44,374 nucleotides of DNA. Source: Gemmatimonadota bacterium (GTDB lineage Bacteria; Gemmatimonadota; Gemmatimonadetes; Gemmatimonadales; GWC2-71-9). A model generated the notes under the pieces. It was not told where the DNA came from. It did not search any database and was given only the letters and a program-made list of their open reading frames with translations. Positions 1 through 7,801 of this stretch are shown here, piece by piece (within the stretch, counting starts at the first letter, position 1; each line of letters begins with the position of its first letter). The stretch is taken from NCBI GenBank assembly GCA_003222155.1, contig QHUU01000069.1:1-44374 (forward strand), in the 5' to 3' direction. A program made the translations under genes and the position numbers.

Positions 1-1262
1 ACAACCTGCTGTCGGCGCTGCTCGACGCGCACCTGCATCACGGCAATGCGCTCGCTCTCGACACGCGTCGCATCACCTGGCCCCGGACCATCGACATGAA
101 CGACCGCGCCCTGCGGAGCATCATCGTGGGGCTGGGCGGCCTGAACGCCGGCCCCACCCGGGAAGAGCGGTTCGTCATCATTCCCGGCTCGGAGATCATG
201 GCGATCATGGCGCTCGCCTCGGGCCTGGACGACCTGGAGCAGCGGCTCGCGCGCATCATTGTGGGGCTGACCCACGACAAGCGGCCGGTGCGCGCGAGCG
301 ACCTCAAGGCGCAGGGGGCCATGACCCTGCTCCTCAAGGACGCGATCAGTCCCAATCTCGTGCAGACGCTCGAGGGTGGGCCGGCGTTCATCCACTGCGG
401 CCCGTTCGGGAACATCGCGCACGGCTGCAATTCGGTGGTCGCAACCAGGCTGGCCCTCACGCTGTGCGACGTGGTGCTCACGGAGGCGGGCTTCGGCGCC
501 GACCTGGGGGCCGAAAAATTCTTCGACATCAAGTGCCGGATGGCGCGTCTCGATCCGGAGGCCGCCGTGGTCGTCGCCACCGTGCGCGCGCTCAAGATGC
601 ACGGCGGGATCCCGAAGGATCGACTGGGCGCGGCTGACCCCGCTGCGGTGCAGCGGGGCTCCGCCAATCTGAGCCGCCACATCCGCAACGTGAAGAAGTT
701 CGGTGTCCCGGTGGTCGTGGCGCTCAATCGGTTCCTCAGCGATACGGAGGACGAGCTGGAAGCGGTGCGGGCGGAATGTGCCGCCGAGGGCGTGGGCGTG
801 GAGCTGTGCGAGGTGTGGGAAAAAGGTGGAGAGGGGGGCGTGGGCGTGGCCGAAGCCGTGCTCAAGCTGCTGGACGGCGGAGGGGCGAAGTTCAAGCCGC
901 TGTACGACGAGCGGCGTCCCATCCGGGAGAAGATCGAGACGATCGCCAAGGAGATCTACGGGGCGGCGGCCGTGGCGTTCGCGCCGGCAGCGGAGCGGGC
1001 CCTGGAACAGCTCCCGGCACTCGGCTTGGGCGAGACGCCGGTGTGCATGGCCAAGACGCAGTACTCGTTCTCCGACGATCCGGCGAAGCTCGGCGCCCCG
1101 AGTGGGTTCACGCTCCAGGTGCGCGACATTCTTCCGTCGGCGGGCGCAGGGTTCGTCGTCGCGCTTGCGGGCGACATCATGACGATGCCGGGGCTCTCCA
1201 AGACGCCCGCGGCGGAAAAGATCCGGGTGCACCCGGACGGCACAATCGAGGGACTGTTCTGA
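1..1262 (+). CDS. fhs: Formate--tetrahydrofolate ligase, C-terminal part (5' truncated by window edge)
   Basis: This is the C-terminal three quarters or so of 10-formyl-THF synthetase, which joins formate and tetrahydrofolate at the cost of ATP in one-carbon metabolism. The open frame enters the window at base 3 without a start codon. Recognisable family segments are RTIDMNDRALR, GLGGLNAGPTRE, the VIIPGSEIMAIMAL stretch, HCGPFGNIAHGCNS and TEAGFGADLGAEKF. The protein ends with a TGA that overlaps the ATG of ridA (TGATG), so the two are translationally coupled. The product is cytosolic. The coincidence with a selenocysteine tRNA 2.4 kb downstream could hint at formate metabolism elsewhere in the genome, but nothing here proves it. 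The family call is secure; the missing N-terminus, with the P-loop region, cannot be judged. Confidence 0.96.
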   Translation, partial: NLLSALLDAHLHHGNALALDTRRITWPRTIDMNDRALRSIIVGLGGLNAGPTREERFVIIPGSEIMAIMALASGLDDLEQRLARIIVGLTHDKRPVRASDLKAQGAMTLLLKDAISPNLVQTLEGGPAFIHCGPFGNIAHGCNSVVATRLALTLCDVVLTEAGFGADLGAEKFFDIKCRMARLDPEAAVVVATVRALKMHGGIPKDRLGAADPAAVQRGSANLSRHIRNVKKFGVPVVVALNRFLSDTEDELEAVRAECAAEGVGVELCEVWEKGGEGGVGVAEAVLKLLDGGGAKFKPLYDERRPIREKIETIAKEIYGAAAVAFAPAAERALEQLPALGLGETPVCMAKTQYSFSDDPAKLGAPSGFTLQVRDILPSAGAGFVVALAGDIMTMPGLSKTPAAEKIRVHPDGTIEGLF

Positions 1263-1663
1263 TGGGACGAAAAAACTTGAGCATGGTGGTGGCGGAGAGC
1301 GCCCCCAAGGCGATCGGCCCCTACAGCCAGGCGGTGGTGGTCGACGGGATGGTGTACACGGCGGGACAGATCCCCCTCGACCCGAAATCCGGCGCCATCG
1401 TCGGCGCGTCGACCGCGCAGCAGGCCGAACAGGTGTTCAAGAATCTCGCGGCCATTCTCGAGGCCGCGGGTTCCGGGCTCGACCTCGTCGTCAAAACCAC
1501 CGTGTATCTCGTCGACATGGCCGATTTCCCGGCGCTGAACGAGGTGTACGCGAGACACTTCACGAGTCACAAACCAGCGCGCTCCACGATTCAGGCCGCG
1601 GCGCTCCCCAAGGCGGTACGCGTCGAGATCGACGCGATCGCGCGAGTCGGGAGGGGAGCATGA
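1262..1663 (+). CDS. ridA: RidA/YjgF/UK114 family enamine/imine deaminase
   Basis: A 133-aa protein of the RidA family, which hydrolyses reactive 2-aminoacrylate and related imines released by PLP enzymes and so protects branched-chain and other amino acid pathways. Family signatures are AIGPYSQAV near residue 17, TAGQIPLDP near 37, and the C-terminal RSTIQAAALP containing the arginine that binds the substrate carboxylate. The length is normal for the family (about 125-135 aa). ATG at 1262 overlaps the fhs stop. The gene's own stop overlaps the next ATG at 1660, so fhs-ridA-lipoprotein read as one unit. A metabolic link to the leu/ilv/thr genes further on is plausible but inferred. Confidence 0.95.
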   Translation: MGRKNLSMVVAESAPKAIGPYSQAVVVDGMVYTAGQIPLDPKSGAIVGASTAQQAEQVFKNLAAILEAAGSGLDLVVKTTVYLVDMADFPALNEVYARHFTSHKPARSTIQAAALPKAVRVEIDAIARVGRGA

Positions 1664-2208
1664 CGCGCCGGGCGCTGCTCGGCGTGGCCCTGGTCGCCGC
1701 CTGCGCGACCGCGACGAAGCAGATCTCCCCCGACCGCCTGTCGGCGCTCCCCGAGTCCGACCGCGAGCTGGCCGAGAGCCTGTTCGACGCGGAGCAGGTC
1801 GTCGCCGGCCGGCTCGGCCAGGTCACGGAAGCCCAGGAGTACGAGCGGCCGGGTCAGCTGATCTTCGGGGCCGGCGGAACCAAGGCGACCGCCGCCCTGG
1901 CGTACTCGGCCGAGATCCGCGTGGACTCGACGCTCATGGGGCGGACCAGCCGCACCGTGCAAATCACGTTTTTTGCGCCCCGCGGCGCGGCCATTCCGCG
2001 CCAGGACACCACGGCGATCTGGATCCTGCATCGCCGCGTGCTGTGGCACCTCAAAGAATGCGCCGAGCGGCAATCGGTCACGTCCACCGCGTGTCCGTCC
2101 GACAACGGCCTGGCGCTCGACTCCAACTCCGATATTCGTCCCCTCGCCGAGTGGCCCCGCCTGCGGGCGCTGGTCGGGGCGCTCGGTCTTGAGGCCGGGC
2201 GCCATTAG
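1660..2208 (+). CDS. Putative lipoprotein of unknown function
   Basis: A 182-aa protein with a short basic N-terminus, a hydrophobic stretch and a lipobox-like LVAAC at residues 11-15, so probably exported and lipid-anchored. The mature part contains two further cysteines (in LKECAER and TACPSDN) that may form a disulfide. I do not recognise a catalytic motif or a named family. ATG overlaps the ridA stop by 4 bases, and the stop TAG directly abuts the ATG of the M20 peptidase gene, so it sits in the same transcription unit. Function unknown. Confidence 0.8.
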   Translation: MTRRALLGVALVAACATATKQISPDRLSALPESDRELAESLFDAEQVVAGRLGQVTEAQEYERPGQLIFGAGGTKATAALAYSAEIRVDSTLMGRTSRTVQITFFAPRGAAIPRQDTTAIWILHRRVLWHLKECAERQSVTSTACPSDNGLALDSNSDIRPLAEWPRLRALVGALGLEAGRH

Positions 2209-3615
2209 ATGCGTCGCGATCTGATGACCGTGGTCCTGGCCGGCGCAGTCCTCGCGACCGGCGCCGCGGCTCAGGATGGTCTGTCGCCCGCCGACCGCGG
2301 CCTCGCCCGTGAGGTCTTCAAGCAGCTGATCGAGATCAACACGACGGACTCGCTCGGCAACACGCCGCGCGCCGCGCGCGCCATGGCCCAACGGCTGCTC
2401 GCCGCCGGCTTTCCCGCGGCCGACGTGCGCGTGCTGATCGGTCCCGACAGTGCGCACGGAAATCTGGTGGCGCGCTACCGCGGCACGGGGACGGGGGGCC
2501 GCCCGATCGTCGTGTTCGCGCACCTGGACGTCGTGCCCGCGCGTCGCACCGACTGGTCCGTGGATCCGTTCACCTTCCTCGAGAAGGACGGCTACTTCTA
2601 CGGCCGCGGCACGACCGACGACAAGGTGGGAGATGTGATCCTGGTCGTGGACTTCATCCGGCTCAAGCGGGCGGGGTTCCGGCCCACGCGCGATCTCATT
2701 CTCGTGCTCACGGGCGACGAGGAGACGGCGGGCAGTTGCATCGCGTGGCTCGTGGTCAAGCATCGCGACCTGGTCGACGCGGAGTTCGCGTTGAACACGG
2801 ACGCGGGCGGCGGTGTGCTGCGCGACGGCCGCCGGGTCATGTTCACGGTGCAGGCGAGCGAGAAAGTGTACGCGACCTACGCCCTCGAAGCCGCGGACAA
2901 GGGAGGGCACAGCTCGCTCCCGCGGCCCGGCGACAATCCCATCTACCGCGTCGCCGCTGCGTTGCAGCACCTCTCGGATTACCAGTTCCCCGTACAGCTG
3001 AACGAGGTGTCGCGCGCCTTCTTCGAGCGCTCCGCCGCGATCGAAACGGGCCAGCTCGCGGACGACATGCGCGGTGTCCTCAAGGATCCGCCGGACCCGG
3101 CCGCGGTGACGCGCCTGTCTGCCGTGCCGTTCTATAATTCCAAGCTCCGGACCACCTGCGTGGCGACGATGCTGGCGGCGGGACACGCCGAGAACGCGCT
3201 GCCGCAGGCGGCGCGGGCGACGGTCAACTGCCGTATCCTCCCGGGGGAGCCGCCGGCGGGCGTCGAGGCGACGCTGCGTCGCCTCGCGGCCGACGACCGC
3301 ATCACCGTCAGCACCGTCTACACCCCCATCCCGAGCCCGCCCTCGCCGCTCACGCCCGCGATCATGGGTCCGCTCGAGCGGCTCGTGGCGGACCAGTTTC
3401 CCGGTGTGCCCATCGTGCCGGTGATGGAAGCGGGCGCCACCGACGGGTTGTTCCTGCGCAACGCGGGGATCCCGACCTACGGCGTGTCGGCGGTGTTCGA
3501 GGATCCGAACGACATCCGGGCACACGGCCGCGACGAGCGGATCGGCGTGCAGAGCTTCTACGACGCGCTGGAGTTCTGGCATCGGATGCTGCGGGCGTTT
3601 GCGTCGCAGCAGTAG
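2209..3615 (+). CDS. Secreted M20-family metallopeptidase/amidohydrolase
   Basis: A 468-aa zinc hydrolase of the M20/M25/M40 fold, which cleaves peptides or N-acyl amino acids. A signal peptide is visible (basic start, hydrophobic run, cleavage near GAAAQ, about residue 22). Metal and catalytic motifs are in the expected order: AHLDVVP with His105/Asp107, GRGTTDDK with the bridging Asp near 137, GDEETAGS with Glu171/Glu172, and NTDAGGG near 197. A dimerisation (lid) segment containing GGHSSLP follows. A C-terminal metal ligand is likely His in DIRAHGRDERI. Start ATG follows the previous stop with no gap. Substrate cannot be told from sequence. Export suggests nutrient peptide scavenging. Confidence 0.92.
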   Translation: MRRDLMTVVLAGAVLATGAAAQDGLSPADRGLAREVFKQLIEINTTDSLGNTPRAARAMAQRLLAAGFPAADVRVLIGPDSAHGNLVARYRGTGTGGRPIVVFAHLDVVPARRTDWSVDPFTFLEKDGYFYGRGTTDDKVGDVILVVDFIRLKRAGFRPTRDLILVLTGDEETAGSCIAWLVVKHRDLVDAEFALNTDAGGGVLRDGRRVMFTVQASEKVYATYALEAADKGGHSSLPRPGDNPIYRVAAALQHLSDYQFPVQLNEVSRAFFERSAAIETGQLADDMRGVLKDPPDPAAVTRLSAVPFYNSKLRTTCVATMLAAGHAENALPQAARATVNCRILPGEPPAGVEATLRRLAADDRITVSTVYTPIPSPPSPLTPAIMGPLERLVADQFPGVPIVPVMEAGATDGLFLRNAGIPTYGVSAVFEDPNDIRAHGRDERIGVQSFYDALEFWHRMLRAFASQQ

Positions 3616-3629
3616 ATTTGCGGGACCAA

Positions 3630-3723
3630 GGGGGCGGATCGGGCCTGGTGGCTCGAGCGGTCTTCAAAACCGTCTAGGGCTCGATTGAGCCTTGGTAGGT
3701 TCGATTCCTACACGCTCCCGCCA
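3630..3723 (+). tRNA. selC: tRNA-Sec (anticodon TCA), selC
   Basis: Folding by eye gives the diagnostic selenocysteine tRNA shape. The acceptor is 8 nt long (3630-3637 with 3712-3719; 7 pairs including one G-U, plus a terminal G/A mismatch). The D stem is 6 bp (3640-3645 with 3650-3655) around a 4-nt loop. The anticodon stem 3657-3661/3669-3673 carries TCA at 3664-3666. A long variable arm (3676-3682 pairs with 3687-3693) and a normal T arm (3695-3711, loop TTCGATT) follow. Discriminator G and an encoded CCA end it at 3723. TCA would read UGA, so the genome probably encodes SelA/SelB and at least one selenoprotein; none is visible in this window. It lies 14 bases after the M20 peptidase stop. 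Confidence 0.96.
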
Positions 3724-3887
3724 CACCCCGCGCTGCATCAGCGCCGCACGCGGCGCGCACCATCCTGGGAGACGCGCCGCTCTGCTCCCGCCCCGACATG
3801 AGGCAGTGCCGACGCGGGACCTCCCGCGACGCGCGGCATGCCGGTTGCCCGGACCGCCCCCCGCACAAGTAATCGGAGGGTACTTCT

Positions 3888-4433
3888 ATGCGGTGTTCGA
3901 TTCGTAACGCAACGGCACATCTCGGTCCGGCGGCGGCCGTCCTCGGTCTCGCGCTGCTCGCCTGCGACCGCGCAGGAATGTTCGAACCCGGGCGCGCCCA
4001 GGCTGCCCGGGCCGCAGCTCAAATCGTCGGCTCGTACGCCGGCACGGCAGTCGCGACCGTCGCCACGTCGGGCAAGACGTCGTCGGTGACGTGCCCAGGT
4101 GTATTGACAATCGCGACGCAGTCAGGCAACGACTTCTCCGGCAGCTTCGCGATCCAGTCCGGACAGGGCTGCGATGCCCAACAGGGCACCGTCGCGGGCA
4201 CGGTGCAGGACGACGGCAGCGTCTCGTTCACCGCCGACACGCCGGGCGGCGGGTCCAACGTCTGGGAAGACGCCGCGGAGCGCACCCACTGCCGCCTCGT
4301 GAGTGGCTCCACGTTCGACGGGACTGTCTCGGGCGGTGCCCTCACGGCGACGGGACGAGGCGTTTACTCCTGCCCGCTGGTGGGCACGGTGCGCGCGTCC
4401 GTGAGCTTCCAGGTATCGGCCACGCAGTCTTAG
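3888..4433 (+). CDS. Putative lipoprotein, unknown function
   Basis: A 181-aa protein with a signal sequence ending in a lipobox (LALLAC, Cys near residue 26). The mature part is rich in Gly, Thr and Ser with alternating polar/hydrophobic residues (GSYAGTAVATVAT, GSFAIQSG, GTVSGGALTATG), a pattern typical of an all-beta domain. Four cysteines in the mature part (SVTCPG, GCDAQQ, HCRLVSG, YSCPLVG) could form two disulfides. The start is supported by GGAGGG at 3875-3880, 7 bases before the ATG. It appears to be a monocistron. I do not recognise a family. Export to the envelope is likely; function unknown. Confidence 0.8.
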   Translation: MRCSIRNATAHLGPAAAVLGLALLACDRAGMFEPGRAQAARAAAQIVGSYAGTAVATVATSGKTSSVTCPGVLTIATQSGNDFSGSFAIQSGQGCDAQQGTVAGTVQDDGSVSFTADTPGGGSNVWEDAAERTHCRLVSGSTFDGTVSGGALTATGRGVYSCPLVGTVRASVSFQVSATQS

Positions 4434-4506
4434 CCGCGCAGTTCGTGCACGTCGCGGAGATCCGCTCGACCCGGTATCTTGGGCCGTCCACCGCGGAGAC
4501 CCCGGC

Positions 4507-5559
4507 GTGCACGTTGTCCCGCTTCTGGTTGCGTTGATCGTCGCCCTCGCGGGCCCGGGGCTGGGCTCTCTGCCGCCGGCCACCGTGCTGCTCGATCAGG
4601 CCCAGCATCGCCTCGTCATCGAACTCCCGGCGGTGGAGGTGCCGGTTGCGGCCCACGGCGACGTCATGGTCGGGCTGCCGCTCTGCCAGGTGCTCGTCCC
4701 CGTCAGCGCTTCCCTCCACAGCGCGCGCGTCGAAGTCCTCGACCGGTCCGGACACGAGCTGCCCCGCGAGATGCTGCATCATTTCAACCTGAGCGACCCC
4801 GAGCATCGGGAGCTCTTCCTCCCTATCGGGCTGCATCTCCTGGCGGCGAGCAAGGAGACGCCGGCAATCACGGTCCCCCGGCTGCTCTTCGGTCTGCCAC
4901 TCGTGCGCGGTCAGCGCCTCATCGCCGGCGCGATGCTCGCCAACACGACGGGCCAGGCCTACCACGGCGTACACGTGCGACTCGTGCTCCACTACACTCC
5001 CGCGGGTCGTCCCTGGCCGCTGTATCGCACCTATCCGTGGGCGATCGACGTCCAGTACCCGCTCGGTCGCCCGCGCACGGGGAGCAAGGCGTTCGATCTG
5101 CCGCCCGGCCGGACCGAGCGCTCGTGGGAGGGGAGCCCGTCGATCTCCGGCACCATACTGGGGCTGGGCGGTCATCTGCATGACTTCGGCGTCAGCCTCG
5201 AGCTGCGCGACGTGACCACGGGGGCGTTGTTGTGGCGCGGCGCTCCGACGACCGACGGGGCGGGGCGCGTCACATCGTTTCCGCTGGCCCGGTTCTACCG
5301 GTGGTATCGCCTCGGCCTGCATGTGGTCTCGACGCACCGCTACCGCCTCACGGCCGTATACGACAATCCCACCGGGCACGCGATCCGCAATGGGGGCATG
5401 GGGGCGGTCGCGGGCCTGTTCGTGCCCGACCGCGGCGCCGTGTGGCCCGAAGTGGACACCACCGATTCCCTCTACCAGCAAGACCTGGCGGCCACGATAC
5501 GGTCCGGCACCAGCGACGTGATGGCCGACATGATGGTCGGTCACCATACCGACCCCTGA
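4507..5559 (+). CDS. Secreted protein with copper-monooxygenase-like HLHDFG motif
   Basis: A 350-aa exported protein starting at GTG 4507 (GGAGA precedes it). The N-terminus is hydrophobic with a probable cleavage site near residue 20. Near residues 217-226 it has GLGGHLHDFGV, the His-x-His-Asp pattern found in the C-terminal copper site of type II ascorbate-dependent monooxygenase-like and Nod19-like beta-sandwich proteins. Further His residues (MLHHFNL near 90, VLHYTP near 159) and the C-terminal HH pair could add metal ligands. The last codons run into a heptad repeat at 5551-5585, and the stop TGA lies within it. The metal-binding idea is inference from the motif; no enzyme activity is claimed. 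Confidence 0.72.
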   Translation: MHVVPLLVALIVALAGPGLGSLPPATVLLDQAQHRLVIELPAVEVPVAAHGDVMVGLPLCQVLVPVSASLHSARVEVLDRSGHELPREMLHHFNLSDPEHRELFLPIGLHLLAASKETPAITVPRLLFGLPLVRGQRLIAGAMLANTTGQAYHGVHVRLVLHYTPAGRPWPLYRTYPWAIDVQYPLGRPRTGSKAFDLPPGRTERSWEGSPSISGTILGLGGHLHDFGVSLELRDVTTGALLWRGAPTTDGAGRVTSFPLARFYRWYRLGLHVVSTHRYRLTAVYDNPTGHAIRNGGMGAVAGLFVPDRGAVWPEVDTTDSLYQQDLAATIRSGTSDVMADMMVGHHTDP

Positions 5560-5585
5560 CCCCTGCCCCCTGATTCTCGACCCTG
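5551..5585. repeat. Five degenerate tandem heptads (GACCCCT type)
   Basis: Units of 7 bases run in register: GACCCCT, GACCCCT, GCCCCCT, GATTCTC, GACCCTG. They overlap the stop codon of the 4507-5559 gene and continue into the gap before the zinc-ribbon gene. Unlike the ilvC, leuD and ALDH copies there is no clear opposite arm. The shared 7-base period is the reason to group it with them. Confidence 0.6.
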
Positions 5586-5623
5586 GGTGGCGCGTAGCCG
5601 CCCGTCCTGTGCGGTGCGTCACG

Positions 5624-5651
5624 TTGCGACCGGGGGGTCCGGCGCTAAGTT
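5624..5651 (+). promoter_or_regulatory. Candidate promoter with leaderless start
   Basis: TTGCGA (5624-5629), a 16-base spacer and TAAGTT (5646-5651) lie just before GTG 5658, which would be at about +1. No Shine-Dalgarno sequence is present. The arrangement matches those in front of the leu leader ORF and the LpxH-like gene. Confidence 0.45.
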
Positions 5652-5657
5652 CCGCGC

Positions 5658-6017
5658 GTGACGGGAATGAAGTGGGGACGTCTCGTAGTGAACGTCAACT
5701 GCGCGCTGCGCCGGGGAGCCTGGTACCGCGTGGCGCGTATCCGCTCCCTGGAAGCCATCCTCGACGTCAACCGTAAGCCGCTCGTCGTCCCCAACTATCT
5801 CGTCCAAATCGTCACCCAGCCCCCCAGACGCTGGAGCGTGGTGCCGCGGCCCAAACGGGCCCGTGAGCTGCCGGCGGAGTGGGGCCCGCACTACGGGGTG
5901 TGCCCGGCCTGCCGCGAGCGGGCCGCCTTGCGCGGCCGTCCCCGGCGGCTGGAGTGCGTGCGGTGTCGGGGGGAGTTCGACGTCGCCTGGGACGAAGGCT
6001 ACCTCCTCGAGGCCTAG
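5658..6017 (+). CDS. Small zinc-ribbon protein of unknown function
   Basis: A 119-aa protein. Residues 1-55 form a compact, likely beta-rich region (GRLVVNVNCALRRGAWYRV) that I cannot assign. The C-terminal third has two Cys pairs, CPACRERA near residue 82 and CVRCRGEF near 100, forming a probable treble-clef or ribbon zinc site. It starts at GTG 5658; an in-frame ATG at 5667 is a possible alternative. No signal peptide, so cytosolic. It stands alone between a secreted protein gene and the leu/ilv leader. A nucleic-acid or protein-binding role is possible but not shown. Confidence 0.75.
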   Translation: MTGMKWGRLVVNVNCALRRGAWYRVARIRSLEAILDVNRKPLVVPNYLVQIVTQPPRRWSVVPRPKRARELPAEWGPHYGVCPACRERAALRGRPRRLECVRCRGEFDVAWDEGYLLEA

Positions 6018-6020
6018 CAC

Positions 6021-6049
6021 TTGACAGTGCCCCGCACGTCGCGTAGCGT
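6021..6049 (+). promoter_or_regulatory. Promoter of the leu/ilv operon leader
   Basis: A consensus TTGACA (6021-6026), a 17-base spacer and TAGCGT (6044-6049; 3 of 6 consensus positions). Transcription would begin near 6056-6057, exactly at the ATG of the leader ORF, so the leader mRNA would have no 5' untranslated region. It lies 3 bases after the stop of the zinc-ribbon gene. Confidence 0.6.
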
Positions 6050-6056
6050 CCCGTCC

Positions 6057-6164
6057 ATGCAACTGGTCTTCGCGCTTCCGCTGCTGCTGCTGGTCCTGCT
6101 CCTGGTCCTTATTGGACGACCCGGGGATCGCGGCGCGCTGGCCAGTATCGACTTGCAAGGCTGA
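6057..6164 (+). CDS. leuL: Leader peptide for leu/ilv attenuation (35 aa)
   Basis: An ATG-to-TGA frame of 35 codons just upstream of leuA. Residues 9-19 read LLLLVLLLVLI, eleven consecutive codons for exactly the three amino acids made by the operon (bases 6081-6113), with more Leu/Val at 3, 4 and 7. No Shine-Dalgarno precedes it; with the promoter at 6021-6049 the ATG is at about +1, so translation would be leaderless. It is followed by an intrinsic terminator at 6187-6223, and part of its coding sequence (6123-6135) can pair with the terminator's 5' arm. By analogy with LeuL/IvbL leaders, ribosomes stalled for lack of charged tRNA would favour antitermination. The alternative is a small membrane peptide, because the same run is hydrophobic. 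The name is by function, not homology. Confidence 0.75.
   Translation: MQLVFALPLLLLVLLLVLIGRPGDRGALASIDLQG
6123..6135 (+). promoter_or_regulatory. Antiterminator arm of the leu/ilv attenuator
   Basis: GGGGATCGCGGCG inside the leader ORF is the reverse complement of terminator bases 6188-6201 except for one bulged G. It can therefore form a 13-bp helix that destroys the terminator's 5' arm. It begins 10 bases after the Leu/Val/Ile codon run, where it stays free when a ribosome stalls early in the run and is covered when the ribosome moves on. Confidence 0.65.
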
Positions 6165-6186
6165 ACCGAGTAGGACACGCAAGCAG

Positions 6187-6223
6187 ACGCCGCGGATCCC
6201 CGAGATCCGCGGCGTTTTGTTTT
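6187..6223 (+). terminator. Intrinsic terminator/attenuator upstream of leuA
   Basis: A perfect 12-bp stem (6187-6198 with 6204-6215), 5-base loop CCCGA, then TTTTGTTTT (6215-6223). It sits between the leader ORF stop and leuA ATG, 23 bases before the leuA start. A full terminator inside an operon leader, with a competing upstream pairing partner, is the signature of transcription attenuation. Confidence 0.9.
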
Positions 6224-6246
6224 CACACGGCCAGAGGGGAGCGCTC

Positions 6247-7800
<1,554 letters not shown>

Positions 7801-7801
7801 C

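Noticed and set aside
1591-3582. A 663-codon minus-strand open frame opposite the lipoprotein and M20 peptidase genes
   Set aside because: GC-rich codon bias leaves long open antisense frames. Its translation is low-complexity His/Arg/Gly-rich, shows no family motif, and the plus strand has convincing genes.
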